Assembly: GCF_000203815.1 (NCBI RefSeq)
Contig: NW_004457639.1
Location: 1,054,001-1,118,000 of the forward strand
Source of the DNA: Cavenderia fasciculata
Taxonomy: Eukaryota; Evosea; Eumycetozoa; Acytosteliales; Cavenderiaceae
Direction of reading: 5' to 3'
Length of the DNA: 64,000 nucleotides
The notes under the pieces were generated by a model, which saw only the letters and a program-made list of their open reading frames with translations, was not told the origin of the DNA and did not search any database. Position 1 is the first letter of the stretch; each line of letters opens with the position of its first letter. Below are positions 22,148 through 32,884 of the stretch, piece by piece. A program made the position numbers and the translations under genes.

Positions 22148-24109
22148 TCAGCAAAATGGTCCATTGGTCCAATATGGACGCTGATGGGTATTAAGATTAT
22201 GAAGATACAATGGAAGCCCTAGTGTCATGAAACCTCCAAACATTGATTGATTGTCAACGATAAACACTGTATTATCATCGAATCTACGAATACTAAATGT
22301 TATCCATTTCGAATCATTCACTTGAATGGTCAACTCTTCGACATAGCTTCCATTGATTATATCATCCAGTCTAATACATAAATTATTTGAACCATTAATT
22401 ACCAATGTTAAATTTATAATATTATTTGGCAACAACATATCATTATTATTAAAAATACTTTTAACAATGTTGTTGTTGTTAATATTAATTAGTGAATAAA
22501 GGGATTTTCCATTTTTTAATTGAAATATTGGTAATTCAATGGTTAGGGATGTGAGATGATCTAATTGAGCAAAAGATATCACATCGCTTAGATTTTGTGG
22601 TAGCCATTTTAATTCCATTAAATGATTTGGTAGTGTCAATGGAATACCAGTGCCAACACCATCATCATTACCCTTTTTCCTTTCCCACTCTAATGATTTG
22701 ATAGTGTTGGGGATTTTGGACAGTATATCTGTACTAAATCTTCCAGAAACACAAAGAGTATGCAGTGATGGAGGGAACAATCCATCTAAATTAGTCTGTT
22801 TGTCTTTGTCAATGACTAGTTGGAGACTGGGTAATCCAGGTGGCATGATTCGAGGGGGAATGTTTTTAAGGCTGTCCACGATGGAAAGGTGTTTGAGTGT
22901 TGATGGAAGGGGTACTGGATTTTCAAGGTACCATATAATCAATTGATACGATCCAATTTCGAGAGATTCGAGTGATTCGGGCATCAAATCTATAGTACTG
23001 CCATAAACATCTAAATGTGTAAGAGTCGGTGTCACGGGAAGACTGACGGTCATTTTACCCAAGATACGCACACTTTTCAGTCGAGTGAGTGGTTGAAGAT
23101 TGATGGGAATGTATGGGGCTCCGAATAGTCCATATAATTCGAGATTGGTAAGCGATGATGCCAATGGTTGAAATAGATTAGGTGAAGGGATATCGAAATC
23201 CCTTTTGAATGTGAGGTTAAGTGATGTCAAATTGGGAGGTAGTAGTATACTCCTACTAGTTCCAAACTGACTAACACACATCTTCAAGCTAGTCAATGAT
23301 GTGAGTTTGTTGAATTGGAATTGATCGAGTGGAAGAAAAGGACCATTGGAGTTTCCCCATACAAGTGATTTGAGACTACTCGGTAACTTTATCGTTGTAC
23401 AACGAACGTTTGATGTGTACATTGCTAACGATTCGACCGTATCTGGAATAATAAAGTCTTGTTCACAATTGAATTCTTGACAACTGAGAGAAACATGTTT
23501 GACAGAAGGTGGTAAATGATTGAGTGGTGGTGCATCCAAATCATCTAATCGTTCGATTATCAATGATCTTGTTGATGATGGTAACTTTAGGTAAGGATCA
23601 ATCTTTACACCTCTGTTGGTGGTATAAGCCAATGAAATTTGAACATTTTCAACCATATTCATTTCCTCACTGTCGTATTGATTGTTATCTCTATCCTTGT
23701 AGCTATAAGTACTATTAATATCACTATTTCTAATACTATTATTAAAATCATTCGCTTTGATGACATGAAATTTTGTTGGGCCTTTGGGTCTTGGTTTGCT
23801 ACCATAGTCTTGGTTGATCAACAAGAGATGATTTGATAGTGAATGTTGAACAATATGTCTAAATGGTAAAAGACATTTTGATAATCGAGTTACAAGTACT
23901 ACTTTCAATCCTTTAAATCTGATTATAGTGTTTTTGTAACATCTAATCGTATGATACAATCTTTTACAAGTCATTAAAAAGCATATCATATCTACATTGT
24001 TGTTGATCTTTGAGATAATATCTAATAAAATTAGAGTAGGTAGCTTGATTGATATATAATCGATTTGATCATGATTATCGTTATTATTATTACTATTATT
24101 CTCTGACAT
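22148..24109 (-). CDS. Tandem family member 1: F-box / leucine-rich repeat protein
   Basis: Intronless, 653 residues. N-terminal F-box-like region (LPTLILLDIISKINNNVDMI, CKRLYHTIR), then repeats built on LP.(S/T)(V/L).(S/T)L (LPPSVKHVSLS, IPDTVESLAMY, LPSSLKSLVWG, LPPNLTSLNLTF), and a C-terminal block with FSIRRFDDNTVFIVDNQSMFGGF. The repeat resembles FNIP/leucine-rich repeats that are very numerous in dictyostelids. F-box proteins serve as substrate receptors of SCF ubiquitin ligases; the repeats would bind the target. It is the last gene of the minus-strand array and the most divergent copy seen here. Its function is inferred only. Confidence 0.82.
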   Translation of the reverse strand: MSENNSNNNNDNHDQIDYISIKLPTLILLDIISKINNNVDMICFLMTCKRLYHTIRCYKNTIIRFKGLKVVLVTRLSKCLLPFRHIVQHSLSNHLLLINQDYGSKPRPKGPTKFHVIKANDFNNSIRNSDINSTYSYKDRDNNQYDSEEMNMVENVQISLAYTTNRGVKIDPYLKLPSSTRSLIIERLDDLDAPPLNHLPPSVKHVSLSCQEFNCEQDFIIPDTVESLAMYTSNVRCTTIKLPSSLKSLVWGNSNGPFLPLDQFQFNKLTSLTSLKMCVSQFGTSRSILLPPNLTSLNLTFKRDFDIPSPNLFQPLASSLTNLELYGLFGAPYIPINLQPLTRLKSVRILGKMTVSLPVTPTLTHLDVYGSTIDLMPESLESLEIGSYQLIIWYLENPVPLPSTLKHLSIVDSLKNIPPRIMPPGLPSLQLVIDKDKQTNLDGLFPPSLHTLCVSGRFSTDILSKIPNTIKSLEWERKKGNDDGVGTGIPLTLPNHLMELKWLPQNLSDVISFAQLDHLTSLTIELPIFQLKNGKSLYSLININNNNIVKSIFNNNDMLLPNNIINLTLVINGSNNLCIRLDDIINGSYVEELTIQVNDSKWITFSIRRFDDNTVFIVDNQSMFGGFMTLGLPLYLHNLNTHQRPYWTNGPFC

Positions 24110-24286
24110 GATTTGTTCAAAAATACAAATGTAAGTTTATTCATATACAACCAAAGATCATCAAAATGAACCTGCAGATTTTTTGGGCTCAGGCATTTAT
24201 TAACAAGAGAGATTAAAGAATGAGTAAATAATAATTATTATATTACAATTGTAATATTGTCCAAAATAAAAGTCTGATAGTATTTT

Positions 24287-26335
24287 CTAAACATTTTTAG
24301 AAATATTAATAATGAATCGACGCCAAAATGGACACCTATGGTCAATTGTAAGAGAGTGGAGATAAAATGGTGATGGTGACTGTGATGTTGGTTGAATGAT
24401 GAATCCTCCAAATAGAGATTGATTGTCAACAATCAATACTCTAGAGTTATTGCCATCGAATCTACGAATACTAAATGTTGACAATGTGGTATAGTCAATT
24501 TGAATTTCCAGCTCTTCAATATTTGTCAAATTGATAATATCATCCAATCTAATACACATATTCTTTTCTTTGGTAGTTCCAATCATCCAAGTTAACTTTT
24601 TGATATTTTTAGGTAACATCACTCCATTATTATTATTATTACAATTATTATTATCATTTTTTGATAATGAATAAATATTTTTTCCATTTTGAGTTTTAAA
24701 GTTTGTTGTTTTAATGGATAGAGATGTAATTGAATCTGAATAAGTGACACTCTTGATTTCATCAGAGTACCATTTTAGTGTCTCTATATGATTTGGAAAT
24801 ATAAATGAAAGGTTTTCATATTTAATATTTTTACCATCATGACCATGAATAAAATTGGCTTGTCTCAAATCAAATGATTTGACAGAGGTTGGTATAAAAG
24901 ACAGTAGATCTGGAGTTATGTTGCAACATAGATGGAGTGTCTCTACCGATGAAGGGATCAATCCAGTTAAATCAGTCTGTCCAAAATGGCTTATCTTTAG
25001 ATCGAGTGTTTTGACAGATGTAGGGATCAATCCTTCCAACACTCCATATTTGGTCGGATCGATCGATATATCAAGACTGGTTACTCCATGTGGTATGATA
25101 CCAGTGGGAAGAGGTACACTCCTATGGACATAGTCTGTGATCCAAAGATATGTGAGTGTTGATGGAAGTGGTGTTGGGTTGGACTTGTACAATTCCAATA
25201 ATAGATCCGATTCTATTTGAAATGATTCAAGTGACTTTGGTATATAATCAAATGTTCCACCGTAGGCATCCAACTGGACTATGGATGATGGATAGACAGG
25301 TAGTTTGACCGATCCACAACAAAATAGGTACAAGTTGGTCAGATTATTGAGTGGTCCAAGATCGATGAATTGACCATAAAGATTTTTAAATCGGTGTGGT
25401 GATGTTAGTCTAAGATTGGTCAACGACGATGCCAATGGTTTGAATAGGCTGGATGGTGGGATAATGTCCATAAATGAAAGGTCTAGAAATGTTAGGTTGG
25501 GAGGCAGTACTCCTCCACCAACACTTCCCACACTTGCTACCACGCCAAAATCCTTGAAATTGATTGTCAAGCTAGTCATTGATGTAAAAGTGTGGAATTT
25601 GAATTGATCGAGTGAGATGAAAGGACCATTTGAGCGACGTCCCCATCCAAGTGACTTTAGAGTGTTTGGTAACTTGACAATAGTATTTGCACGTACATTC
25701 ATTGTGGTTGCATGCAACGATAGTGATTCGACAGTATCAGGAACAATAAAGTCTTCTTTATCATCACATTTAAATTGTTCACACATCATTATAACATGTT
25801 TGACCGATGGTGGTATATATTTGAGTGGTGGTGCATCGATATGTCGATTTGTTTGAATGATCAATGAATGTGTGGAGGATGGAATCTTTAGACTTGGGTC
25901 AAGTTGAGAATCTTTAATTGATATAATAACTCTTTGTATTTGTTCCGATTCTTCTCCACCACTGTCGAATTGATTATCACCATCATCTTTTAAAATATGA
26001 ATGTTTTCTATTCCTTTGTATTTTGAAAAGATGTTACCTTGATTGATCAATACAAGTTTATGTGATAGTGTATGTTGAGAGATCTGTTTAAACGATGGTA
26101 TAAATGGTTGAATGCGAACAAAAGGGTATTGCGTCAACTCTTTAAACTTTATATTCTTGTATGATTGTAGTCTAATAGTATGATACAATCTTTTACAAGT
26201 CATGAAAAAGCATATCATATCTACATTGTTGTCTATCTTTGAAATGATATCTAATAGTATTAGATTAGATAGTCTATCTGTTAGATAGTTGATTTGACTG
26301 TTATTACTATTATTACTACAGTGATTATCTGACAT
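24287..26335 (-). CDS. Tandem family member 2: F-box / leucine-rich repeat protein
   Basis: Intronless; the start at 26335 (MSDNHCSNN) is preferred over an ATG 51 bp upstream because all siblings begin with a short Asn-rich stretch right before QINYL. 682 residues. Same order as its siblings: LSNLILLDIISKIDNNVDMI and CKRLYHTIR, then LP.S(V/L) repeats including a doubled IP(T/S)SV unit near the centre (LIPTSVKTLDLKIS, LIPSSVETLHLCCN, FIPTSVKSFDLRQ), and a C-terminal FSIRRFDGNNSRVLIVDNQSLFGGF. A substrate-receptor role in SCF ligases is inferred from the family. Confidence 0.82.
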   Translation of the reverse strand: MSDNHCSNNSNNSQINYLTDRLSNLILLDIISKIDNNVDMICFFMTCKRLYHTIRLQSYKNIKFKELTQYPFVRIQPFIPSFKQISQHTLSHKLVLINQGNIFSKYKGIENIHILKDDGDNQFDSGGEESEQIQRVIISIKDSQLDPSLKIPSSTHSLIIQTNRHIDAPPLKYIPPSVKHVIMMCEQFKCDDKEDFIVPDTVESLSLHATTMNVRANTIVKLPNTLKSLGWGRRSNGPFISLDQFKFHTFTSMTSLTINFKDFGVVASVGSVGGGVLPPNLTFLDLSFMDIIPPSSLFKPLASSLTNLRLTSPHRFKNLYGQFIDLGPLNNLTNLYLFCCGSVKLPVYPSSIVQLDAYGGTFDYIPKSLESFQIESDLLLELYKSNPTPLPSTLTYLWITDYVHRSVPLPTGIIPHGVTSLDISIDPTKYGVLEGLIPTSVKTLDLKISHFGQTDLTGLIPSSVETLHLCCNITPDLLSFIPTSVKSFDLRQANFIHGHDGKNIKYENLSFIFPNHIETLKWYSDEIKSVTYSDSITSLSIKTTNFKTQNGKNIYSLSKNDNNNCNNNNNGVMLPKNIKKLTWMIGTTKEKNMCIRLDDIINLTNIEELEIQIDYTTLSTFSIRRFDGNNSRVLIVDNQSLFGGFIIQPTSQSPSPFYLHSLTIDHRCPFWRRFIINISKNV

Positions 26336-26410
26336 TGTTAACAAAACAAGAATAACAATGATCGTACTTTCGATAGAACAAATCATTTTTTTTAACCGTT
26401 TTGCTTCTTT

Positions 26411-27366
26411 TTATTTCTTATTATTTTTTTGACTCCAAGATGGCAATCCACCAAGTTTAAGATTACCAAGATATAATGGTGACTGCGATGATGATGATGA
26501 TGGCAGTTTGATGAAACCTCCAAATATTGATTGATTGTCAACCAACAATACAGTATCCTTATCTAATCGACGAATACTAAAGGTTGCCAATTAGAATGGT
26601 CTATATGAATGGTCAACTCTTGAACATTGGTCTGATTGATAATCTCGTCCAATTTTAAACATAAATCACTACTATCATCTACTATCAATGTTAGGTTTAT
26701 GATATTAGGTGGTAACAACATTCCATTATTATTATTATTATTGTTGTTGGTATTGGACAATGGATACTCGGTAATTGTCATGTCAAGTGATGTTAGGTTT
26801 GGTGGTATCTTGAACTTGATTCATTTCTTGACCATTATATTTATCGCTGTCACTAATATTACTATCATCATCATCGCCATCATCTTTGCTTTTACTACCA
26901 TCGAAACTATTATTGTCGTCATTATCATTTTCACTATTATTGTCGTTGTCACTATCACTATGATTACTGTTATTATCATTATTATCGCCATCATTTATAT
27001 TAATTGACTCCAAGATATAAAAGTTTGACAATCCTTTACATTTGGAAAAGGTTTTTCCTCTGATGACCAGATGTGATAGTGTATTTTGAACAATCTCTTT
27101 AAATGATGGTATACAGTTTGATAATCGAACTACTGATTCGTTTAAACCAGTATCTGACCATTCATGATCAAAACACGTCAATCCTTTAAACCTTATATTC
27201 TTGTATGATTGTAGTCTAATAGAATGATACAATCTTTTACAAGTCAATAAAAAGCATATCATATCTACATTGTTATCGATCTTTGAAATGATATCTAAAA
27301 GTATTAGATTAGATTAGATAATCTATCTAGATTACTATTAATATTGGTGTTCTTATTAGTATCCAT
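26411..27366 (-). pseudogene. Tandem family relic A: internal deletion
   Basis: The 5' part (MICFLLTCKRLYHSIRLQ..., acidic Asp/Asn-rich linker to QEMNQVQD) is fused to the 3' part (MLLPPNIINLTLIV, ELTIHIDHSNW, LLVDNQSIFGGF). Nearly the whole repeat domain is missing. A 5-bp tandem duplication (ctaat/ctaatctaat) shifts the frame just after the start at 27366, and the two halves lie in different frames. It is a host pseudogene, derived from a member close to the 32302 gene. Confidence 0.85.
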
Positions 27367-27495
27367 GATTGATTTTAATAGATCGTAATATGTTTAGCTC
27401 ACATGTTGAAGATAAATAGGACATACTACTTTAAGGTCTTCATTGTTTATTTGAATGGATGAGTGAAGGGATGGTTCGAGAGAAATATGTTTCAT

Positions 27496-29523
27496 TTAAA
27501 TGGATAGACCCCATGTCGGACATGCACCACTTTTGAGGTAGCGAAGATACAATGGTGACGACTGCGATGATGATGATGATGGTAGTGTGATGAAACCTCC
27601 AAACATTGATTGATTATCAACAATCAATACTTGTGGGTTCTTATCATCCAACAATCTACGAATGCTAAATGTTGCCCATTTATATTCATAAATTTGGAAA
27701 TTAAAATCATCATCAGGATCTTCATTGATTTGAATAGTCAACTCTTGAACATTGGTTTGTTTGATAATCTCATCCAATCTAAATGATACATCATTAGTTA
27801 ATGCTGAACAAATAAATGTCAAGTATTTGATATTAGGTGGTAGAAACATTCCATTCTTGTTGATCATATGATTTTTAGATAATGAAAACTCTATTTTGCC
27901 AGAATGAGGTGGTATTTCAATGGAAAGTGATGTGAGTGAAGATGGATAAGAGACATTCTCTATTTTACCTGGCATCCATTCCAGTGTCTCCAAATGTTCT
28001 GGGAATGAAAAAGAAATGGTTCTATAATCATGATTATCTGTCCACTTTAATGATTTGATGGAATTGGGAAGAGTGGAGAGAGTAGCTTGACCAAACCATC
28101 CAAACAAACCAGTTAGTTGTAGTTTCTCGACTGATATTGGGATTAATCCATCCAACTCTACCTGTTCACTACTTCCAATATCTAGAACAAGACTGGTTAC
28201 TCCATCTGGTATCATACTAGTAGATAAAGACGAATGATAGACTATGATGCCGAGATGTCTCAGTGTTGCTGGAAGGGGATTTGGGTTCACTTGGTACTGT
28301 TCAATCAAGTGATCAGAACCAATTTGAAGAGATTCCAGTGATTGTGGAATAAAGTCAACAGATCCATATACTTTTAAATTGACAATAGTTGATGTCACTG
28401 GAAGATTTACATAAAAATCTTCTTCCAAAAAGAGACTTTTCAAACAAGTTTGTGATTGGAGATTAATATTGGTTATATGTTCTCCATCGATTCGAAGATT
28501 GGTTAAAGATTTCAATGGTTGAAGTAGGTTGTCTGGGATAATGTCGGAAAATGTGAGGTCAAGTGATGTTAGGGTTGGAGGTAGTACTACCACCCCATTT
28601 CCATAATCTGCAATATTTATCTTCAAAGTGGTAAGTGATGAGAGGTTGTGAAATGGTATCATATCCAGTGATAGGTTTCGATAAGAAGAGTGATTATGTT
28701 TCCAAACAAGTGACTTTAGTTTGCTGGGTAACTTGACATTACCACTTAACCGGTTTGTATTCATCTCTAACGATTCGACAGTATCTGGAATAAAGTCTTG
28801 GTCACATTGGAATTGTTCGCAATGGAAAACAACATCTTTGACTGATGGTGGTATATAGTTGGGTGGTGGTGCATAGAAATTATCATTATTGTAATGTATG
28901 ATTAATGATTTTGTTGATGATGGTATCTTTGGATGAGATTCAATAGTAGAATCTTCAACTGTTACTAAAACATTTTGAACTTGTTCCATTTCACCTTCAT
29001 AATGATAAGCAATATCATCACTACTACTATTACTATTAGTATCACTATCAATCTTTATATCATTGTCATTATCGTTACTATTATTATTATTTCGATCAGT
29101 ACTATTATCATCATCCTTATCAGCATCGGTATTACTACTATCATCTTCATAATACATGTGATAAACGTTGACTAACTCTTTACACTTTGCAAAGGTATCC
29201 AATCGATTGACTAGTACCATTTGATTTGAAAGAGAGTTTTGAACGATTTGTCTAAATGTTGGTAGACAGTTTGGTAATCTTCCAACAAGCCATTCATTCA
29301 AACTGTTTGGTTGCAATTTATCAAAATAAGCCAATCCTTTAAACCTTATACTCTTGTTTGATTGTTGTCCAATAGAATGATACAATCTTTTACAAGTCAG
29401 TAAAAAGCATATCATATCTACATTGTTGTCTATCTTTGATATGATATCTAAAAGTATTAGATTAGATAATCTATCTGTTAGATAGTTGATTTGACTGTTA
29501 TTACTATTATTACTGTTATTCAT
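27496..29523 (-). CDS. Tandem family member 3: F-box / leucine-rich repeat protein
   Basis: Intronless, 675 residues, starting MNNSNNSNNSQINYL. F-box-like region with CKRLYHSI, an acidic Asp/Asn/Ser linker (residues ~120-175), LP.S(V/L).(S/T)L repeats (IPPSVKDVVFHC, IPDTVESLEMNT, LPSKLKSLVWK, LPPTLTSLDLTF) and the C-terminal FSIRRLLDDKNPQVLIVDNQSMFGGF. Closest to the neighbouring gene at 29765, with shared stretches such as GLFGWFGQ and SLPNSIKSLKWTDNHD, so the two arose by a recent tandem duplication. Confidence 0.83.
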   Translation of the reverse strand: MNNSNNSNNSQINYLTDRLSNLILLDIISKIDNNVDMICFLLTCKRLYHSIGQQSNKSIRFKGLAYFDKLQPNSLNEWLVGRLPNCLPTFRQIVQNSLSNQMVLVNRLDTFAKCKELVNVYHMYYEDDSSNTDADKDDDNSTDRNNNNSNDNDNDIKIDSDTNSNSSSDDIAYHYEGEMEQVQNVLVTVEDSTIESHPKIPSSTKSLIIHYNNDNFYAPPPNYIPPSVKDVVFHCEQFQCDQDFIPDTVESLEMNTNRLSGNVKLPSKLKSLVWKHNHSSYRNLSLDMIPFHNLSSLTTLKINIADYGNGVVVLPPTLTSLDLTFSDIIPDNLLQPLKSLTNLRIDGEHITNINLQSQTCLKSLFLEEDFYVNLPVTSTIVNLKVYGSVDFIPQSLESLQIGSDHLIEQYQVNPNPLPATLRHLGIIVYHSSLSTSMIPDGVTSLVLDIGSSEQVELDGLIPISVEKLQLTGLFGWFGQATLSTLPNSIKSLKWTDNHDYRTISFSFPEHLETLEWMPGKIENVSYPSSLTSLSIEIPPHSGKIEFSLSKNHMINKNGMFLPPNIKYLTFICSALTNDVSFRLDEIIKQTNVQELTIQINEDPDDDFNFQIYEYKWATFSIRRLLDDKNPQVLIVDNQSMFGGFITLPSSSSSQSSPLYLRYLKSGACPTWGLSI

Positions 29524-29764
29524 TGATTAATTTTTATAACTATACAAAAAAAACAGAAACAAATGGTCTTGCACAACTTTGGAAGCGCTTAGCACATACA
29601 CTTTGTAAAAAAAACAAAATAATCAAATTTTCCAGTAAAGTAATAATTAATATTTATTTAATTAACTATTTTTATCATTATCCAATAAACTTCATAGATA
29701 GATATTATGATATTCTTTACATCCTTTTATTTTTAAACATTTATTTTTCTATTTCTCTTTTTAG
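29524..29764. promoter_or_regulatory. Spacer with shared upstream element of the tandem family
   Basis: Contains ataatcaaattttcc followed by (a/g)gtaaa near 29617-29640. A nearly identical word lies upstream of the next copy near 31738-31758. No function is known. Confidence 0.35.
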
Positions 29765-31693
29765 TTATTTTTTGATTCTACAATAAGGACCATAATGACC
29801 GTTTTGAAGATACAATGCCGATGATGATGATGAAGATGATGGTAGTGTGATGAAACCTCCAAACATTGATAGATTATCAACAATCAATACTTGAGGTTTA
29901 TCATTATCCAACAATCTACGAATGCTAAATGAAGCCCATTTATGTTCATAATCTTTATCACTTTTTTGAATAGTCAACTCTTGAACATTGGTTTGATAGA
30001 TAATCTCGTCCAATCTAATTGGAGTATCATTAAAGGATAAATATTTTAAAGTCAAGTATTTGGTATTTGGTTGTAGAAACATTCCATTCTTGCTGATCGT
30101 ATGATTATGGGATAATGAAAACTCTTCAGAACGAAGTGGTATTTCAATGGAAAGTGATGTGAGTGAATCTGGATAAGAGATATTCTCTATTTTACCTGGC
30201 ATCCATTCAAGTGTCTCCAAATTTTCTGGAAACGAAAAAGAAATGTCTGTAAAATCATGATTATCTGTCCACTTTAGCGATTTGATGGAATTGGGAAGAC
30301 TAGAGAGAGTAGTTTGACCAAACCATCCAAACAAACCAGTTAGTTGTAGTTTTTCAACTGTTGATGGGATCAATCCATCCAACTCTTCCTCTTCATCATG
30401 GCAAATATCTAGATCAAGACTGGTTACACTAGGTGGTATGATATCAGAAATATCGGGTAAAGGATAACTTTCAATCTTGATGGATAGATGTCCAAGTGTT
30501 GATGGAAGGGGTACAGGGTTTGGATTTTCCGAGAGTTCATACAATAGATCTGAACCAATTTGAAGAGATTCGAGTGATTGTGGGATGAAATCAACAGAGT
30601 TATAAACTTCCAAATGCAAGAGTGTTGATGTCACTGGGAGTTTGACAAAATCAGAACCATCAGAGGAGATGGAGAGACTTTTCAAAATGGTTTGTGATGT
30701 GAGGTCAAAGGTAACGACATCCTTCTCTCCAAAGGCTTCATTGATTCGAATAGAGGTCAACGACTTCAATGGTTGAAATAGGTTGGGTGGGATAGTACTG
30801 CTGTACGTGAGGTCAAGTGATGTAAGGTTTGGTGGTAGTACTCCATTTCCAAAATGCCTGAGGCAAATCTTCAAGGTAGTAAGCGATGTGAGGTTGTGGA
30901 ATGGTATCATATCTAGTGATAGGCTTCGATATGATGAGTGATTATGTTTCCAGACAAGTGACTTGAGACTGCTGGGTAACTTGACATTACAACATAGTTT
31001 GCTTGTGTTCATCTCTAACGATTCGACAGTATCTGGAATAAAGTGTTGGTCACATTGGAATTGTTGGCAATGGAAAACAACATCTTTGACTGATGGTGGT
31101 ATATAGTTGAGTGGTGGTGCGCCAAAATGACCACAATAATGTAAGAACAATGATTTTGTTGATGATGGTATCTTTGGATGAGATTCAATAATAGAATCTT
31201 CAACTATTACTAAATCATTTTGAACTTGCTCCATTTCACCTTTATATTGATAATCACCACCATCACTACTACTACTTTTGTTATTATCACTATTTTCATT
31301 ATTCTTATCATAATCTTTATTATACAAGTGATAAACGTTGATTAATTCTTTACATTTTGAAATGTTATTCCATCGATTGACCAGTACCATTTGATTTGAA
31401 AGTGTATTTTGAACGATATGTCTAAACGATGGTAGACAGTTTAGTAATCGCCTAACTAGCCATTCGTTCAAACTGTTTGGTTCGCATTTATCAAAGTACG
31501 TCAATCCTTTAAACCTTATGTTCTTGTTTGATTGTAGTCTAATAGTATGATACAATCTTTTACAAGTCATTAAAAAGCATATCATATCTACATTGTTATC
31601 GATCTTTGATATTATATCTAATAGTATCAGATTAGATAATCTTTCTGTTAAATAGTTGATTTGAATGTTATTACTATTATTACTATTATTCAT
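29765..31693 (-). CDS. Tandem family member 4: F-box / leucine-rich repeat protein
   Basis: Intronless, 642 residues, starting MNNSNNSNNIQINYL. Same architecture as member 3: F-box-like region with CKRLYHTIRLQ, a shorter acidic linker, LP.S repeats (IPPSVKDVVFHC, LPSSLKSLVWKH, LPPNLTSLDLTY, IPSTVEKLQLTG) and FSIRRLLDNDKPQVLIVDNLSMFGGF at the C terminus. The stop sits 71 bp nearer the signature than in some siblings, leaving a short tail. Regulation is unknown; the upstream element shared with member 3 lies 45-65 bp before the start. Confidence 0.83.
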   Translation of the reverse strand: MNNSNNSNNIQINYLTERLSNLILLDIISKIDNNVDMICFLMTCKRLYHTIRLQSNKNIRFKGLTYFDKCEPNSLNEWLVRRLLNCLPSFRHIVQNTLSNQMVLVNRWNNISKCKELINVYHLYNKDYDKNNENSDNNKSSSSDGGDYQYKGEMEQVQNDLVIVEDSIIESHPKIPSSTKSLFLHYCGHFGAPPLNYIPPSVKDVVFHCQQFQCDQHFIPDTVESLEMNTSKLCCNVKLPSSLKSLVWKHNHSSYRSLSLDMIPFHNLTSLTTLKICLRHFGNGVLPPNLTSLDLTYSSTIPPNLFQPLKSLTSIRINEAFGEKDVVTFDLTSQTILKSLSISSDGSDFVKLPVTSTLLHLEVYNSVDFIPQSLESLQIGSDLLYELSENPNPVPLPSTLGHLSIKIESYPLPDISDIIPPSVTSLDLDICHDEEEELDGLIPSTVEKLQLTGLFGWFGQTTLSSLPNSIKSLKWTDNHDFTDISFSFPENLETLEWMPGKIENISYPDSLTSLSIEIPLRSEEFSLSHNHTISKNGMFLQPNTKYLTLKYLSFNDTPIRLDEIIYQTNVQELTIQKSDKDYEHKWASFSIRRLLDNDKPQVLIVDNLSMFGGFITLPSSSSSSSALYLQNGHYGPYCRIKK

Positions 31694-31796
31694 TGAATGG
31701 TTTTACTTTTTTTGTTTAATTTTATTTTAAAAAACCAAATAATCAAATTTTCCGGTAAACCATAGTTCCTTTAGAGTATTCTATTCTTTTCTATAT

Positions 31797-32080
31797 TTAT
31801 TCTACCAATTTTTTACATCTCCAAGATGGACAAGTACCACTATTCAGATTACCAAGATACAATAGAGATGGTGATGTTGACTGTGGCTGTGATGGTAGTG
31901 TAATGAACCCTCCAAACATCGATTGATTGTCAACCAACAATACTGTATTGTCGTCGAATCTACGAATACTAAATGTTGCCCAATTTCGATGGCAACCATG
32001 AGATTTTTAAAGAACATGAGATTAGATAGTCTTTCTGAAACATAATAGATTTGAATATTACTATTATTTTTATTATTCAT
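31797..32080 (-). pseudogene. Tandem family relic B: ends only
   Basis: The first ~26 codons (MNNKNNSNIQIYYVSERLSN) are joined directly, in another frame, to the last ~60 (WATFSIRRFDDNTVLLVDN, MFGGF). About 1.8 kb of coding sequence, all of the F-box and repeats, is gone. The clean retention of both ends suggests a single internal deletion. Confidence 0.85.
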
Positions 32081-32301
32081 TATCTTTTACTATTATTACT
32101 ATACAATAATATAAAAAGAAAAAATGACATAGTGTAGAGGAGAGTAACAAGTTTTAAATTCACTGGAAAATTAAATTAATAATAAAAAATTAAAATATAA
32201 AATAATAATAATATTAATAAATATATATTTTTATTCATTTTGAACGATCGATTATAAAGTACAGTTGGTTACTCTTTTGCAAAAGCTGAAAAAGTATATT
32301 A

Positions 32302-32833
32302 TTATTTTCTTGGTTTGGTGGTGATGGATTGGGTCCAAAATGGACACGCTTCAAATTTTAGATGGTGAATATATAATGGTGATGGAGATGGTAGTGTAAT
32401 GAAACCTCCAAACATTGATTGATTGTCAACCAACAATACTGTATTCTTGTCGAATCTACGAATACTAAATGTTGCCCATTTAGATTCATAAACTCGAATT
32501 GTCAACTCTTGAACATTACTTTGATTGATGATATCGTCCAATTTAAAACAAATATTATCTGTTATATCTGGACTAATTATCCAAGTCAAGTTGATAATAT
32601 TTGTTGGAAATAATATTCTATTATTATTTTGATTATTATTATTATTATTTTGATTATTAAAATAATTTTTTGATACAGAATAAATATGTTTACCATTTTT
32701 TAGTTCAAAGTATGGTGTTATAAGCGATAGAGATGTGAGTGAAGATGGAAAAGGGATATTTTTAATTGGTTTTGCCAACCATTCTAATGTCTCTAATTGT
32801 TCTGGTAATGTGAATGGAAGTAAAGTATTATTA

Positions 32834-32884
<51 letters not shown>

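Noticed and set aside
26636-27007. Ile-rich plus-strand frame
   Set aside because: Mirror of the Asp/Asn-rich linker in relic A.
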